NCBI GenBank assembly: GCA_028690445.1
Contig: JAQVBE010000017.1
Location: forward strand, 1-64,000
Source: Aliarcobacter sp.
GTDB lineage: Bacteria; Campylobacterota; Campylobacteria; Campylobacterales; Arcobacteraceae
DNA: 64,000 nt
Reading direction: 5' to 3'
Part shown: one piece after another, positions 35,776 to 44,633 of the stretch
Layout of the letters: each line of letters opens with the position of its first letter
How positions within the stretch are numbered: position 1 is the first letter of the stretch
Notes under the pieces: generated by a model
The model's database searches: none
What the model was told of the DNA's origin: nothing
The model's input: the letters and a program-made list of their open reading frames with translations, nothing else
Program-made: the position numbers and the translations under genes

Positions 35776-36506
35776 AAATTTTTATAAAAAGATTTAACAA
35801 TGAATCATTACAAAATAATAAACAAAATGAATACCAAGTAAAAAATACAAATCTTTTACAAGCTTTGATTGAAATAAAAAAAGAGATAGATTCTACTTTA
35901 ACTTTTAGATGTGGATGTAAAAGTGGTGTTTGTGGCTCATGTGCGGTTAAAGTAAATGGAATAGAGAAACTTGCATGTAAAGCAAATATAAACGATAATG
36001 ATTTAATAGAACCAATGAATAATACAAATATTATTAAAGATTTAGTTGTAGATGTTTCACATGAAACATTATTGATAAAAAAATTAAATCTAACAATGAA
36101 CTCAAATCTTCAATCAACTGAAATATCTCAAGAAAATATAAAAAATATAGATTTACAAAGTAATTGTATTCTTTGTAATTCTTGTCATAGTTCATGTCCT
36201 GTTTATGAAGTAAATAAAGAGTTTCTAGGACCTTTTGCTCTTACAAGAGCATTAAGATATGTAAATGATAAAAAGTTAGTAAATAAAGCAACTATAATTG
36301 ATTCTATTCAAATAAATGGTATTTGGGATTGCACATTATGTAGTGCTTGTACTTTAGTATGTCCACAAAGCATTGATCCAAAAGCAGATATTATGCAATT
36401 ACAAAATATTTCTGTTCAAAATGGATATTCAAATCCATATACACAAAATTTGGATTTTAATAGTTTTGGGGATGATTTTGGTGGATTTAATCCAAATGGA
36501 TTTTAA
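35772..36506 (+). CDS. Fumarate reductase/succinate dehydrogenase-like iron-sulfur subunit
   Basis: The 244-residue FrdB/SdhB-type protein has an N-terminal [2Fe-2S] site (FRCGCKSGVCGSC ... LAC) and two ferredoxin clusters, CILCNSCHSSCPVY and CTLCSACTLVCPQSIDP. The Cys pattern is that of SdhB/FrdB, with a [4Fe-4S] and a further cluster. The C-terminus (FNSFGDDFGGFNPNGF) is an unusual Gly/Phe-rich tail. It overlaps the flavoprotein gene by 4 bases. No cytochrome b or CCG-type anchor gene follows; the next gene is convergent. Confidence 0.85.
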   Translation: MKIFIKRFNNESLQNNKQNEYQVKNTNLLQALIEIKKEIDSTLTFRCGCKSGVCGSCAVKVNGIEKLACKANINDNDLIEPMNNTNIIKDLVVDVSHETLLIKKLNLTMNSNLQSTEISQENIKNIDLQSNCILCNSCHSSCPVYEVNKEFLGPFALTRALRYVNDKKLVNKATIIDSIQINGIWDCTLCSACTLVCPQSIDPKADIMQLQNISVQNGYSNPYTQNLDFNSFGDDFGGFNPNGF

Positions 36507-36532
36507 AATAGAAAGTAAAACCTTTCTATTTT
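36505..36532. terminator. Bidirectional terminator hairpin between FrdB-like gene and bluB
   Basis: Perfect 11-base arms AAAATAGAAAG/CTTTCTATTTT (36505-36515 and 36522-36532) lie over a 6-base loop between convergent genes. It overlaps the ends of both. Confidence 0.7.
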
Positions 36533-37146
36533 AAGAAGCAATCTTTTAATTTTCTTTTTTTATTCCATTTAAGTTTTTTTAATTCTGGCTCATTATAAAA
36601 CTCTTTTGTATATCCAAAACATAAATAGGCTATAAATTTATACTCATTTTTATCTATATTAAATATTTTATTTATCTTTTTTGGTTTTAAAATAGAAACC
36701 CAGCCCATTCCAATATTTAAAGCTCTAGCAGTTAACCACATATTTAAAATGGCACAAACAACAGAATATTCACCTGTTCGTTTCATATATGTTTGTCCAA
36801 GAACATTTGATGTGCTTTTTTTATAATAAACAGCTATGTTAATAGTTGATTCTTTTATTCCTTCAAGTTTTAAAGAATTATATAAAGGTTTATCAAGAAA
36901 TTTATCTTTACTTTTTTCAAATGATTTAGTGAAGTGTTCATAAACTAAATTTCTTTTATCTTCATCAACAACAATAAATTCCCACGGTTGAGAATAACCA
37001 ACAGAAGGTGCGTTAAGTGCTGATTCTAAAATGATTTTTAGTTTCTTGTTTGATATTTTTTTATCTATAAAGTTATTGCCTCGAATATCTCTTCTTGAAG
37101 CAATAATATTTGTAAGAGTATTTAAATCTTTTTTATTGAATTTCAT
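36526..37146 (-). CDS. bluB: 5,6-dimethylbenzimidazole synthase BluB
   Basis: BluB cannibalises FMN to make DMB, the lower ligand of cobalamin. The 206-residue nitroreductase-fold protein has SRRDIRGNNFIDKKIS (about 17-33), APSVGYSQPWEFIVV and the BluB-specific GEYSVVCAILNMWLTARALNIGMGWVSIL, and ends near LCFGYTKEFYNEPEL. These fit BluB rather than general nitroreductases. No cob genes are in the window. It starts just before the stop of a small NifX-like protein gene upstream on the same strand. Confidence 0.82.
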   Translation of the reverse strand: MKFNKKDLNTLTNIIASRRDIRGNNFIDKKISNKKLKIILESALNAPSVGYSQPWEFIVVDEDKRNLVYEHFTKSFEKSKDKFLDKPLYNSLKLEGIKESTINIAVYYKKSTSNVLGQTYMKRTGEYSVVCAILNMWLTARALNIGMGWVSILKPKKINKIFNIDKNEYKFIAYLCFGYTKEFYNEPELKKLKWNKKRKLKDCFLK

Positions 37147-37448
37147 TATATTGAAAAATCGTGTAAATCTTTGAATAAAAATGCTTCCACTATTTCATCA
37201 ATACTTTTTTGTGTTGGAGCAATTAAAGCAATAATTCCTTCATCCATAAAAGGCCAAACATATTCTAAGGCATTAATAACAACAACAGCATCAATCCAAC
37301 AAGAAATATCTTCTCGTCTGTCAAAAAATTCAATCTTTTCAACTCTTCCTTCATCTAAAGTAACAAATGCCCAAGCTTTGTTTTCTTCAATCGATGAAAT
37401 AACACATTCATCTCTATTTTTGGAATCTACTGGTATTAATATAGTCAT
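37146..37448 (-). CDS. Small conserved protein, NifX/NafY-like fold (weak)
   Basis: The 100-residue protein begins MTILIPVD and has a beta-alpha pattern (ECVISSIEENKAWAFVTLDEGRVEKIEFF, later DAVVVINALEYVWPFMDEG) reminiscent of the dinitrogenase iron-molybdenum cofactor (NifX/NafY) family. It lacks a clear HFGxA motif, so the match is tentative. It shares a base with bluB, so they are co-transcribed. A role in metal or cofactor handling is only inferred from the fold and neighbour. Confidence 0.55.
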   Translation of the reverse strand: MTILIPVDSKNRDECVISSIEENKAWAFVTLDEGRVEKIEFFDRREDISCWIDAVVVINALEYVWPFMDEGIIALIAPTQKSIDEIVEAFLFKDLHDFSI

Positions 37449-37499
37449 CTTTTTCTCTTTATTATATTTAAAATTTTATTGATTTTACAATCTTTTCTC

Positions 37500-39290
37500 T
37501 TAAGATAAAAACTCTTTTTTATACCATAAAGAGAATACAAAAAGAGAATAAAGATGCTGTTTAAATTTATTTGATTTAGATAATTCATAAATATGTAAAA
37601 TATATTCATGATTAAAAAGATTTGTTGAATTATTTACTTCAACTATTACATCAAGAACTTTATCTTTATACTCTTTATTTAACCATTCGTTGAAAGGTGA
37701 ATTAAAACCTTTTTTTGTTCGATTTATTATAGTGTCTGGTATATATTTTGAAGCAATTTTCTTTAATAAATATTTATTAGTATCTCCAACTTTTATACCT
37801 GACTCTACACTAAACATATAATTTACTAAATTAACATCCAAGAATGGCGTTCTAACCTCTAAAGAGTTTCCCATTGATATTCTATCAACTTTACTCAATA
37901 GTGCTTCTCCTAACCAAATCTTCAAGTCAATATAACTCATCCAATCAACTGGGTCTTGTTTTGCAGTTTCACTTTTAAAAGTTGCTACTTTTTTAAACAA
38001 TCTCTTTCTTTGAATATCTGTATAAATTTCTCCAAAAGAGTTATAAAGATTTTGTTTTTTTACTATTCTTCTTAAATATTCACTCTCTTTTGTATTATTT
38101 TGTAAAGCTCCAATTATGTCATTTAAAAAAAGATTTTGTTCACTAGATAAACTTTTTTCAAACTCGTAATATTTTAAAAATTTTGCATAGTTATCATAAC
38201 CTAAAAATATCTCATCACTTCCTTCACCTGATAATACAGTTTTTATTCCAGCTTTATGTATCTGTTTAGTCAAAATATTTAAAGGAATAGCTGCACTATC
38301 ACCATGAGGTTCTTCAAGCATATCAAGTGTTTGCTCAAAATGCTTTATGTACTCTTTTTGATTTATAATTACTGGATTATGATTTGAGTTAATGTAAGTT
38401 GCTGTAATTTGTGCAAAACCAAGTTCACAATAATTTTTATATTCATCATATCCGACACTAAAAGTATTTATCTTTTTCCCAGAGATTTTTGTATAAAGAG
38501 CAGAGATTAATGAACTATCAATTCCACCACTTAAAAGTGAAGCAACTTCCACATCACTATTGAGTCTATACTCAATACTTTTAAATAAAAGCTCTTCAAT
38601 ATCATTTAAAGCTTGTTTCTCATCTTTTATAGCTTTATAGGTATTTATCTTGTAATATTTCTTCTTTTGAAGCTCATGGCTCTTATTTGGCTCATAAATC
38701 ATATATGTTGAAGCTTCAAGTTTATAAATATCTTGATAAAATGTATCTTCACCAAAAGATACAAAATATTGCATATATTTAGAAAGTGCAACTTTATTTA
38801 GATTTGGTTTATAATCAAGTAGATTTAGAATTGATTTGATTGATGAAGAGAAAATAAATTTATTATCTTTAAAATAGTAAAAAAATGGTTTTTTACCATA
38901 TCTATCACGAGCGCAAAAATAAAGATTCTTTTTAATATCATAAAGACAAAAAGAAAACATTCCATTTAATTTATTTAAAAAATCAAAACCATACTTTTGA
39001 TAAAGACGAATTAATACTTCACTATCACTTTTTGTTTTGCACTCTAAATATTCCGTCTGAATCAATTCTTTATAATTATAAATTTCTCCATTAAAAACAA
39101 GTAAAATATCATCAAAAATCATAGGTTGATTTGCTTCTTCATTTAAATCAATAATTGCAAGTCGTGTGTGTCCAAATTGTTTATTTTCAAAACTTATACT
39201 ATTTTTATAATCTGGTCCTCTATTATTTAATAAATCTAATGCATCATTAAAATTATTAGATAAAAAATTTGTTCCTAAAATACCACACAT
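37500..39290 (-). CDS. asnB: Asparagine synthetase B (glutamine-hydrolysing)
   Basis: The 596-residue enzyme makes asparagine from aspartate, ATP and glutamine. The N-terminal Ntn glutaminase has Cys2 (MCGILGTN), GHTRLAIID and VFNGEIYNYKEL. The synthetase domain has the PP-motif LLSGGIDSSLISALY (about 252-266) and ends with RTPFLDVNLVNYM. Some AsnB homologues amidate envelope or polysaccharide substrates; the neighbours do not decide this. Its stop side faces an empty 51-bp gap before the NifX-like gene. Confidence 0.92.
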   Translation of the reverse strand: MCGILGTNFLSNNFNDALDLLNNRGPDYKNSISFENKQFGHTRLAIIDLNEEANQPMIFDDILLVFNGEIYNYKELIQTEYLECKTKSDSEVLIRLYQKYGFDFLNKLNGMFSFCLYDIKKNLYFCARDRYGKKPFFYYFKDNKFIFSSSIKSILNLLDYKPNLNKVALSKYMQYFVSFGEDTFYQDIYKLEASTYMIYEPNKSHELQKKKYYKINTYKAIKDEKQALNDIEELLFKSIEYRLNSDVEVASLLSGGIDSSLISALYTKISGKKINTFSVGYDEYKNYCELGFAQITATYINSNHNPVIINQKEYIKHFEQTLDMLEEPHGDSAAIPLNILTKQIHKAGIKTVLSGEGSDEIFLGYDNYAKFLKYYEFEKSLSSEQNLFLNDIIGALQNNTKESEYLRRIVKKQNLYNSFGEIYTDIQRKRLFKKVATFKSETAKQDPVDWMSYIDLKIWLGEALLSKVDRISMGNSLEVRTPFLDVNLVNYMFSVESGIKVGDTNKYLLKKIASKYIPDTIINRTKKGFNSPFNEWLNKEYKDKVLDVIVEVNNSTNLFNHEYILHIYELSKSNKFKQHLYSLFVFSLWYKKEFLS

Positions 39291-39295
39291 AAAAT

Positions 39296-40213
39296 CTACT
39301 TTATAAAATATTTTATAATTTCTATATAAAAATACAATAGAAAAATAAATATACTAGTTGAAATTAAAATAGTTGCTGCTACATTAAATGGTCTGCAATC
39401 ATATAAAGCAGCTAAATTTACGTTGTTAACTGCAAGTGGAACCATTAGCTCCATAATTAAAATAGAAGCTACAAATGAGTTTAAATTAGTGAAATAAATT
39501 ACAATGAAAATTCCAATAAGTGGTAAAAAAATATGTTTTACAAAACTAATATGCAAAGATAAATACCATGGAATTGATTTGATTTTTACACTAAATAGAT
39601 ACATTCCAAAGATTAACAATTGAATCACCATTGAAGTATATGCACCCATCTCTAATGCATTATAAATATGCTTATTAATTGTAATTCCTTGATAGTTTAT
39701 AAACAAAGCTAAAAATGCAAACCAAATGCCAGGAATCTTCAGAATTGAAATAATTGCATCTTTTAATGAATATTGCTCCCTTGCAAAAAAATATACTGAA
39801 AACATATAGATAAATAAAACATTTGCAATATTTATAATGCTTGTATATGGAACTGATTCTATACCAAAAAGTGCTATTCCAAGTGGAATTCCAATATTTC
39901 CAGTATTTCCAACTAAAGCTATTGCTAAATATGTAGATTGATCTGTCCTATTACTAAAAATCTTTTTATTAACTAAAAGTAATAAAAAAAGCGAAATAAG
40001 AACAATAATAATATAAATAAAAGGAGAAGCAATAAATTCGTAATTAATAGGAGATTTTGTTAAACCCCAAAATATAAGTATTGGTTGAAAAAAATATAAA
40101 GATATGATCACTAAGCTTTTTTCATCAAGTTCATCTGTGAAAATCTTTTTGGCAACAAAACCTAATAAAATGAAAAAGTAAACGGGTAAAACTGAGAATA
40201 TTGCTTCTATAAT
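39296..40213 (-). CDS. AEC-family transporter with probable ATT start
   Basis: This auxin-efflux-carrier family permease has about ten membrane segments in two inverted halves; GNTGNIGIPLGIALFG in the first half and LIMELMVPLAVNNVNLAALY in the second are the conserved crossover regions. A GTG at 40111 would remove the first helix. The frame stays open to 40213, where ATT ATA GAA follows an AGGAA site 3 bases upstream, and a stop lies just before it. The restored N-terminus IEAIFSVLPVYFFILLGF is typical of the family, so I annotate ATT (305 residues). Substrate is unknown; malate or other organic acids are possible. Confidence 0.7.
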   Translation of the reverse strand: MIEAIFSVLPVYFFILLGFVAKKIFTDELDEKSLVIISLYFFQPILIFWGLTKSPINYEFIASPFIYIIIVLISLFLLLLVNKKIFSNRTDQSTYLAIALVGNTGNIGIPLGIALFGIESVPYTSIINIANVLFIYMFSVYFFAREQYSLKDAIISILKIPGIWFAFLALFINYQGITINKHIYNALEMGAYTSMVIQLLIFGMYLFSVKIKSIPWYLSLHISFVKHIFLPLIGIFIVIYFTNLNSFVASILIMELMVPLAVNNVNLAALYDCRPFNVAATILISTSIFIFLLYFYIEIIKYFIK

Positions 40214-40291
40214 AGATTCCTAATTAAATTTGAGAGATTTTATCATTAAAGTAATAAATTTTATAGATTATTTTTGAAGAATTAAAAAAGA

Positions 40292-40323
40292 GTGTGAAAA
40301 AAAAAGAGAATTAATCTCTTTTT
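40292..40323 (-). terminator. Intrinsic terminator of the DEAD-box gene
   Basis: A 9-bp stem AAAAAGAGA/TCTCTTTTT around a 5-base loop containing the helicase stop, followed on the minus strand by a T-rich run. Confidence 0.75.
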
Positions 40324-41963
40324 CTACTTCTGTCACCTGACGGTCTTGAACCTCTATCACCTGAAGGTTTTCTATCTCCTGATGGTCTTCTGTCACCAGA
40401 TGGTCTTGGAGCTCTATCAGCTGATGGTTTTCTATCCCCAACTGGTCTATCTCCTGAAGGTCTTCTATCTCCTGATGGTCTATCAGATGGTCCTCTATCT
40501 CTATCACCACCTCTTGAATTTCTATCACCAGTTCTAGGACCTCTATCCCTATCACCACTTCTAGAACCACCACGTGATCCAAATCTTCCACCACCTCTAG
40601 AATTTCTTCCAGAGCTTGATCCATCATTATCATATCTACTTGAATTTTCAATAAGTCTTTTAATATCAGACTCTGATTTACCAATATTATTGTTACCTTG
40701 AACAAAAGTTGATGCTGAAATCATAGATGCTAATTTAAATGCAATTGTAGAAATATCAAACTCTTCTTTCAATTCTTCGATTAATGCTAATGCATAATCC
40801 TGAATTTCTTGTTCAACAATTTGATTTTTCAATTCTGTAACTTTTTTTAATTTAACAGAATCAATATCAGGAACAATTCTTGATTCTAATTTTGCACCAA
40901 TATTTTTTTCAATTTTTTGTAACATTCTAAACTCATGTGGAGTTACAATAGATACAGCAACACCTTCTTTCCCAGCTCTTCCTGTTCTTCCAATTCTATG
41001 TACATAAGATTCAGAATCAAATGGTAAATGGTAATTAAATACATGAGAAACATCATTAACATCAAGTCCCCTTGCTGCAACATCAGTTGCAATTAAAATC
41101 TCTAATTTAGATGATTTAAAGGCTCTAATACACTCTTCTCTTTGTCTTTGTTCCATATCACCATGAAGACCTTTTGCCATGAATCCTTGAGATACCATGA
41201 AAGTTGATAATCTATCAACTTCTTTTTTAGTGCGACAGAATATAATAGATTTAGTTGGATTTTTATAATCATATAATCTAATTAATGCATCATCTCTTTC
41301 TCTTTCATCTACAACATAAAATGTTTGAGTAATTTTAGAGTTAGTCATATCTTTTTTTGTTAAAGTAACAAAAGCAGGATCTTTTAAAATTGTTTGTGCA
41401 AGATTTTTAATAGCTTGAGGCATTGTTGCTGAGAATAACAAAGTTTGTCTATCAGCTGGAAGGAATGTGAAAATTTCTTTAATATCATCTAAGAATCCCA
41501 TATCAAGCATTTCATCTGCTTCATCTAAAATTACAAATGATGGTTTAATATCAATTTTCCCACCTCTTAATAAGTCAAGAAATCTTCCTGGAGTTGCTAC
41601 AATAATAGAAGATCTTTCAATATTTTTTAATTGTGTACTATAAGATTGTCCACCATATACAGTTGCTGTATTTAAATTTAAATTTTTCCCAAATCTAAAT
41701 AATTCATCTGATACCTGCATTGCAAGTTCTCTTGTTGGAACAATAACAACAGCTTCAACACCATTTTGTCCCTTCATCATATTAAGCACTGGAAGACCAA
41801 ATGCAGCAGTTTTACCTGTACCTGTATGTGCTTGACCAACCATATCTTTTCCAGATAAAACAATAGGAATTGCTTCTTCTTGAATTGGACTTGGTTCTTT
41901 GAATCCTGCTGATTCAATAGCGTCTTGTAACTGTTCTTTGAAATTAAATTCGTTAAAAGTCAT
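40311..41963 (-). CDS. deaD: DEAD-box RNA helicase with Arg/Ser/Gly repeat tail
   Basis: The 550-residue helicase unwinds RNA in ribosome assembly or cold adaptation. Motifs seen are Q-motif F..P..IQ, Walker A AHTGTGKTAAFG, PTRELAMQV, VILDEADEMLDMG, SAT, and HRIGRTGRAG. After about residue 450 the protein becomes an SGR/RGG and SGDR-rich low-complexity tail (GDRRPSGDRPVGDRKPSADR). Such basic disordered tails hold RNA and aid condensation. It has its own terminator; a 239-bp gap separates it from accC. Confidence 0.9.
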   Translation of the reverse strand: MTFNEFNFKEQLQDAIESAGFKEPSPIQEEAIPIVLSGKDMVGQAHTGTGKTAAFGLPVLNMMKGQNGVEAVVIVPTRELAMQVSDELFRFGKNLNLNTATVYGGQSYSTQLKNIERSSIIVATPGRFLDLLRGGKIDIKPSFVILDEADEMLDMGFLDDIKEIFTFLPADRQTLLFSATMPQAIKNLAQTILKDPAFVTLTKKDMTNSKITQTFYVVDERERDDALIRLYDYKNPTKSIIFCRTKKEVDRLSTFMVSQGFMAKGLHGDMEQRQREECIRAFKSSKLEILIATDVAARGLDVNDVSHVFNYHLPFDSESYVHRIGRTGRAGKEGVAVSIVTPHEFRMLQKIEKNIGAKLESRIVPDIDSVKLKKVTELKNQIVEQEIQDYALALIEELKEEFDISTIAFKLASMISASTFVQGNNNIGKSESDIKRLIENSSRYDNDGSSSGRNSRGGGRFGSRGGSRSGDRDRGPRTGDRNSRGGDRDRGPSDRPSGDRRPSGDRPVGDRKPSADRAPRPSGDRRPSGDRKPSGDRGSRPSGDRSRKRD

Positions 41964-42172
41964 TTTTTACCTTAGTATATATTTATTAAAAAATACACAC
42001 GGTTATATAGTTTAGATTAAATCTTACCCATAAATGTACAATTAAAACGCAATTTGAGTCTTGCAAGTAAGTCAGTTTAATGAAAATGAATCTTTGATTA
42101 AGTATCAAAGTAGAATGGGCATATAAATGTGTATAATTTTTCGGAGTATATCTAGTTTTAGATAAATTTAAG

Positions 42173-42208
42173 CTTTAAGAAAAAGAGCAATGCTCTTAAT
42201 TCTTAAAG
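42173..42208 (-). terminator. Terminator hairpin after accC
   Basis: Outer arms CTTTAAGAA/TTCTTAAAG and an inner AAGAGC/GCTCTT stem. On the minus strand the inner stem is followed by TTTTCTT. It overlaps the accC stop codon. Confidence 0.6.
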
Positions 42209-43555
42209 TTCATCTAAATTTTTGTAGTTTTCTAAGTATTTTGTGTCATAGTTATTAGAAATAAAATCTTCATTTTCCATCATTTTTTGATGAAATGGAA
42301 TTGTAGTTTTTATTCCTTCAACTTCAAATTCAGCTAAAGCTCTTTTCATAATATTAATAGCTTTATTTCTATCTCTTCCCCAAACTATAAGTTTTCCAAT
42401 CATTGAGTCATAATAAGGAGGAACTACATAATTTGTATAAACATGAGAATCAACTCTTACATTTCTTCCACCTGGAACCATCCATTGTGTAACTTTTCCT
42501 GGGCTTGGTAAAAATGAATTTGGATCTTCAGCTGTAATTCTACACTCTATTGCATGACCTTTGAATTTTATAGATTCTTGAGGAGGAACTTTTTCACCCT
42601 CAGCTACTTTTATCATTAGTTCAACAATATCAATACCTGAAACCATTTCAGAAACTGGATGTTCAACTTGAAGTCTTGTATTCATTTCCATGAAAAAGAT
42701 ATTTTGTTTATCATCTGCTAAGAATTCGAAAGTTCCAGCACCTTCATATTTTAAATATTTAGTAGCTTTTACAGCAACATCATGAAGTTTTGCTCTTGTT
42801 TCATCATTTAATAAAATTGCAGGTGATTCTTCAATTACTTTTTGATGTCTTCTTTGTAAAGAACAATCTCTTTCACCTATGTGAATAGCATTACCATGAG
42901 AATCTCCAACAACTTGAACTTCTATATGTCTAGGATTATTGATAAATCTTTCAAGATACATAGTTCCATCACCAAAAGCCGCTAATGCTTCACTTGATGC
43001 TGCCATAAATAATTGGTCAAATTCAGATTCATCATGAATTAGTCTCATTCCTCTTCCACCACCACCAGCAGCAGCTTTTGCCATAATTGGATAACCAATT
43101 TCTAAAGCTACCTTCTTACCTTCAGTAACAGAGTGAACTGAACCTTTAGATCCTGGAACTACTGGAACACCAGCTCTTATCATTTCTTCTTTTGCTTTTG
43201 ATTTATCAGCCATTTTTTCCATTACTTCAACAGATGGACCGATAAATTTGATATTATGTAATCTACAAATTTCTACAAAATCTTGATTTTCAGATAAAAA
43301 ACCATAACCTGGAAAAATTGCATCACAGCCTGTCATTTCAGCAGCAGTTATAATTGCTGGAATATTCAAATATGAGTCTTTAGATTTTGCCCCACCAATA
43401 CAAACAGCTTCATCTGCATGTTTCAAATAAGATGCATTTTTATCACCTGCACTATAAACAGCAACTGATTTTTTACCCATTTCTCTAATAGTTCTAATAG
43501 CTCTTTGAACAATTTCGCCTCTATTAGCTATTAAAATTTTTTTAATTTCTGCCAT
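42203..43555 (-). CDS. accC: Biotin carboxylase subunit of acetyl-CoA carboxylase
   Basis: AccC carboxylates BCCP-biotin with ATP and bicarbonate, the first step of fatty-acid synthesis. MAEIKKILIANRGEIVQRAIRTIREMG is the standard start. AAAGGGGRGMRLI is the glycine-rich ATP loop and EMNTRLQVEHPVSEMVSGIDIVE carries catalytic residues. Length 450 is normal. It lies 9 bases after accB in the usual accBC operon. Confidence 0.96.
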   Translation of the reverse strand: MAEIKKILIANRGEIVQRAIRTIREMGKKSVAVYSAGDKNASYLKHADEAVCIGGAKSKDSYLNIPAIITAAEMTGCDAIFPGYGFLSENQDFVEICRLHNIKFIGPSVEVMEKMADKSKAKEEMIRAGVPVVPGSKGSVHSVTEGKKVALEIGYPIMAKAAAGGGGRGMRLIHDESEFDQLFMAASSEALAAFGDGTMYLERFINNPRHIEVQVVGDSHGNAIHIGERDCSLQRRHQKVIEESPAILLNDETRAKLHDVAVKATKYLKYEGAGTFEFLADDKQNIFFMEMNTRLQVEHPVSEMVSGIDIVELMIKVAEGEKVPPQESIKFKGHAIECRITAEDPNSFLPSPGKVTQWMVPGGRNVRVDSHVYTNYVVPPYYDSMIGKLIVWGRDRNKAINIMKRALAEFEVEGIKTTIPFHQKMMENEDFISNNYDTKYLENYKNLDEL

Positions 43556-43564
43556 AATTAACTC

Positions 43565-44026
43565 TTATAACTTTTCAACAACAAAAATTGGCATATCATA
43601 TTCAACAGGAGAACCATCTTTAACTAAAATCTCTAAAATCTTACAATCAAATTCAGCTTCAACCTCATTCATTATTTTCATTGCTTCTAAAATACAAAGA
43701 GTTTGACCTTTTTTAACTGTACTTCCAACTTCAACAAAAGAAGGAGATTCAGGAGATGGAGAAGAATAATATGTTCCTACCATTGGCGAGTTGATAACAT
43801 CACCTGATTTTGGAGCGATTACAGTTTCTGCAATTGCTGGTACTGATGTTACTGCAGGAGTAGCATATGTAGCTTGTGCAACTGGTGCTGATGTTGTAAC
43901 AGTTGTAACTCCAGCTTCAAAACCTCTTTGCATAGAAATTTCAAATTCACCTTCTTTAACCTTTAATTTGTTAAGTTCACTCTTATCAAATACTCTTATT
44001 AATTCTTTGATATCTTTAAAATCCAT
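43565..44026 (-). CDS. accB: Biotin carboxyl carrier protein of acetyl-CoA carboxylase
   Basis: The 153-residue BCCP carries biotin on the Lys of LEAMKIMNEVEA. The N-terminal part (MDFKDIKELIRVFDKSELNKL) matches family dimerisation helices; an Ala/Pro/Thr-rich linker (about 55-75) leads to the biotinyl domain beginning SPMVGTYYSSPSPESPSFV. I use ATG 44026, which has AAAGG upstream, instead of the in-frame start 12 codons earlier. Confidence 0.95.
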   Translation of the reverse strand: MDFKDIKELIRVFDKSELNKLKVKEGEFEISMQRGFEAGVTTVTTSAPVAQATYATPAVTSVPAIAETVIAPKSGDVINSPMVGTYYSSPSPESPSFVEVGSTVKKGQTLCILEAMKIMNEVEAEFDCKILEILVKDGSPVEYDMPIFVVEKL

Positions 44027-44164
44027 ACTAAGCCTTTTTAATTTAATAAAATTTTTTCTCATAATAGCACATTTTTTCTGATAAATATATTTTTGTATAT
44101 TTAAATAAGCTTTATTTAAGTTTCAGATAGAATTCCCACTTATTTATTTAAAATATCTTTTTGA

Positions 44165-44170
44165 TATAAT
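44165..44170 (+). promoter_or_regulatory. -10 box for the dCMP-deaminase operon
   Basis: TATAAT 25 bp before the ATG at 44196, with a TTAGGA ribosome site downstream. Confidence 0.55.
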
Positions 44171-44195
44171 CAAAAAAAATTTACTTAGGAATAAA

Positions 44196-44633
44196 ATGTT
44201 AAACGATAGAAGTTTTATAAATATTGCAAAAGAGATTGCAAAAGCTTCAAAATGTGTTTCAAAACAAGTTGGAGCAGTAATTGTAAAAGATGGAAGAATA
44301 TTATCAACAGGATATAATGGAACTCCAGCTGGGTACAAAAATTGTAGTGAGCATTGGAATGGTAAATACACAAAAGAGCACCATGAATGGTCAAAAACTT
44401 ATGAAATTCATGCAGAAATGAATGCTATTATTTGGGCAGCTAGAAAAGGAATCTCAATTGAAGATGCTACAATTTATGTAACTCTTGAACCTTGTAGCGA
44501 ATGTTCAAAAAATCTAATTGCCAGTGGAATTAGAAGAATTGTATATGAGAAAGCTTATGAACATACAAATTCTGAAGTTATATCAAAATTTATAAAAGAC
44601 AATCATGTTCAAATTGAACAAATCACTGAATAA
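44196..44633 (+). CDS. dCMP deaminase-like protein
   Basis: The 145-residue zinc deaminase has the HAEMNAII motif (about 72-79) and PCSECSKNLI, the paired Cys of the CDA fold. GAVIVKDGRILSTGYNGTPAGYKNC and GKYTKEHHEWSKTYEIHAE fit dCMP deaminase (ComEB type), which makes dUMP for thymidylate synthesis. A related cytosine/deoxycytidylate specificity cannot be excluded. It shares its final base with the methyltransferase start. Confidence 0.87.
   Translation: MLNDRSFINIAKEIAKASKCVSKQVGAVIVKDGRILSTGYNGTPAGYKNCSEHWNGKYTKEHHEWSKTYEIHAEMNAIIWAARKGISIEDATIYVTLEPCSECSKNLIASGIRRIVYEKAYEHTNSEVISKFIKDNHVQIEQITE

Noticed and set aside
40268..40705. Long open frames over the helicase tail in other frames
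   Set aside because: They arise from the repetitive SGDR codons and have no ribosome site or plausible protein character.
41964..42202. Riboswitch or structured leader upstream of the DEAD-box gene
   Set aside because: Apart from the accC terminator I saw no conserved aptamer-like structure; the sequence is AT-rich and unremarkable.
44027..44062. Longer accB N-terminus
   Set aside because: The conserved start MDFKDIKELI has its own AAAGG site.
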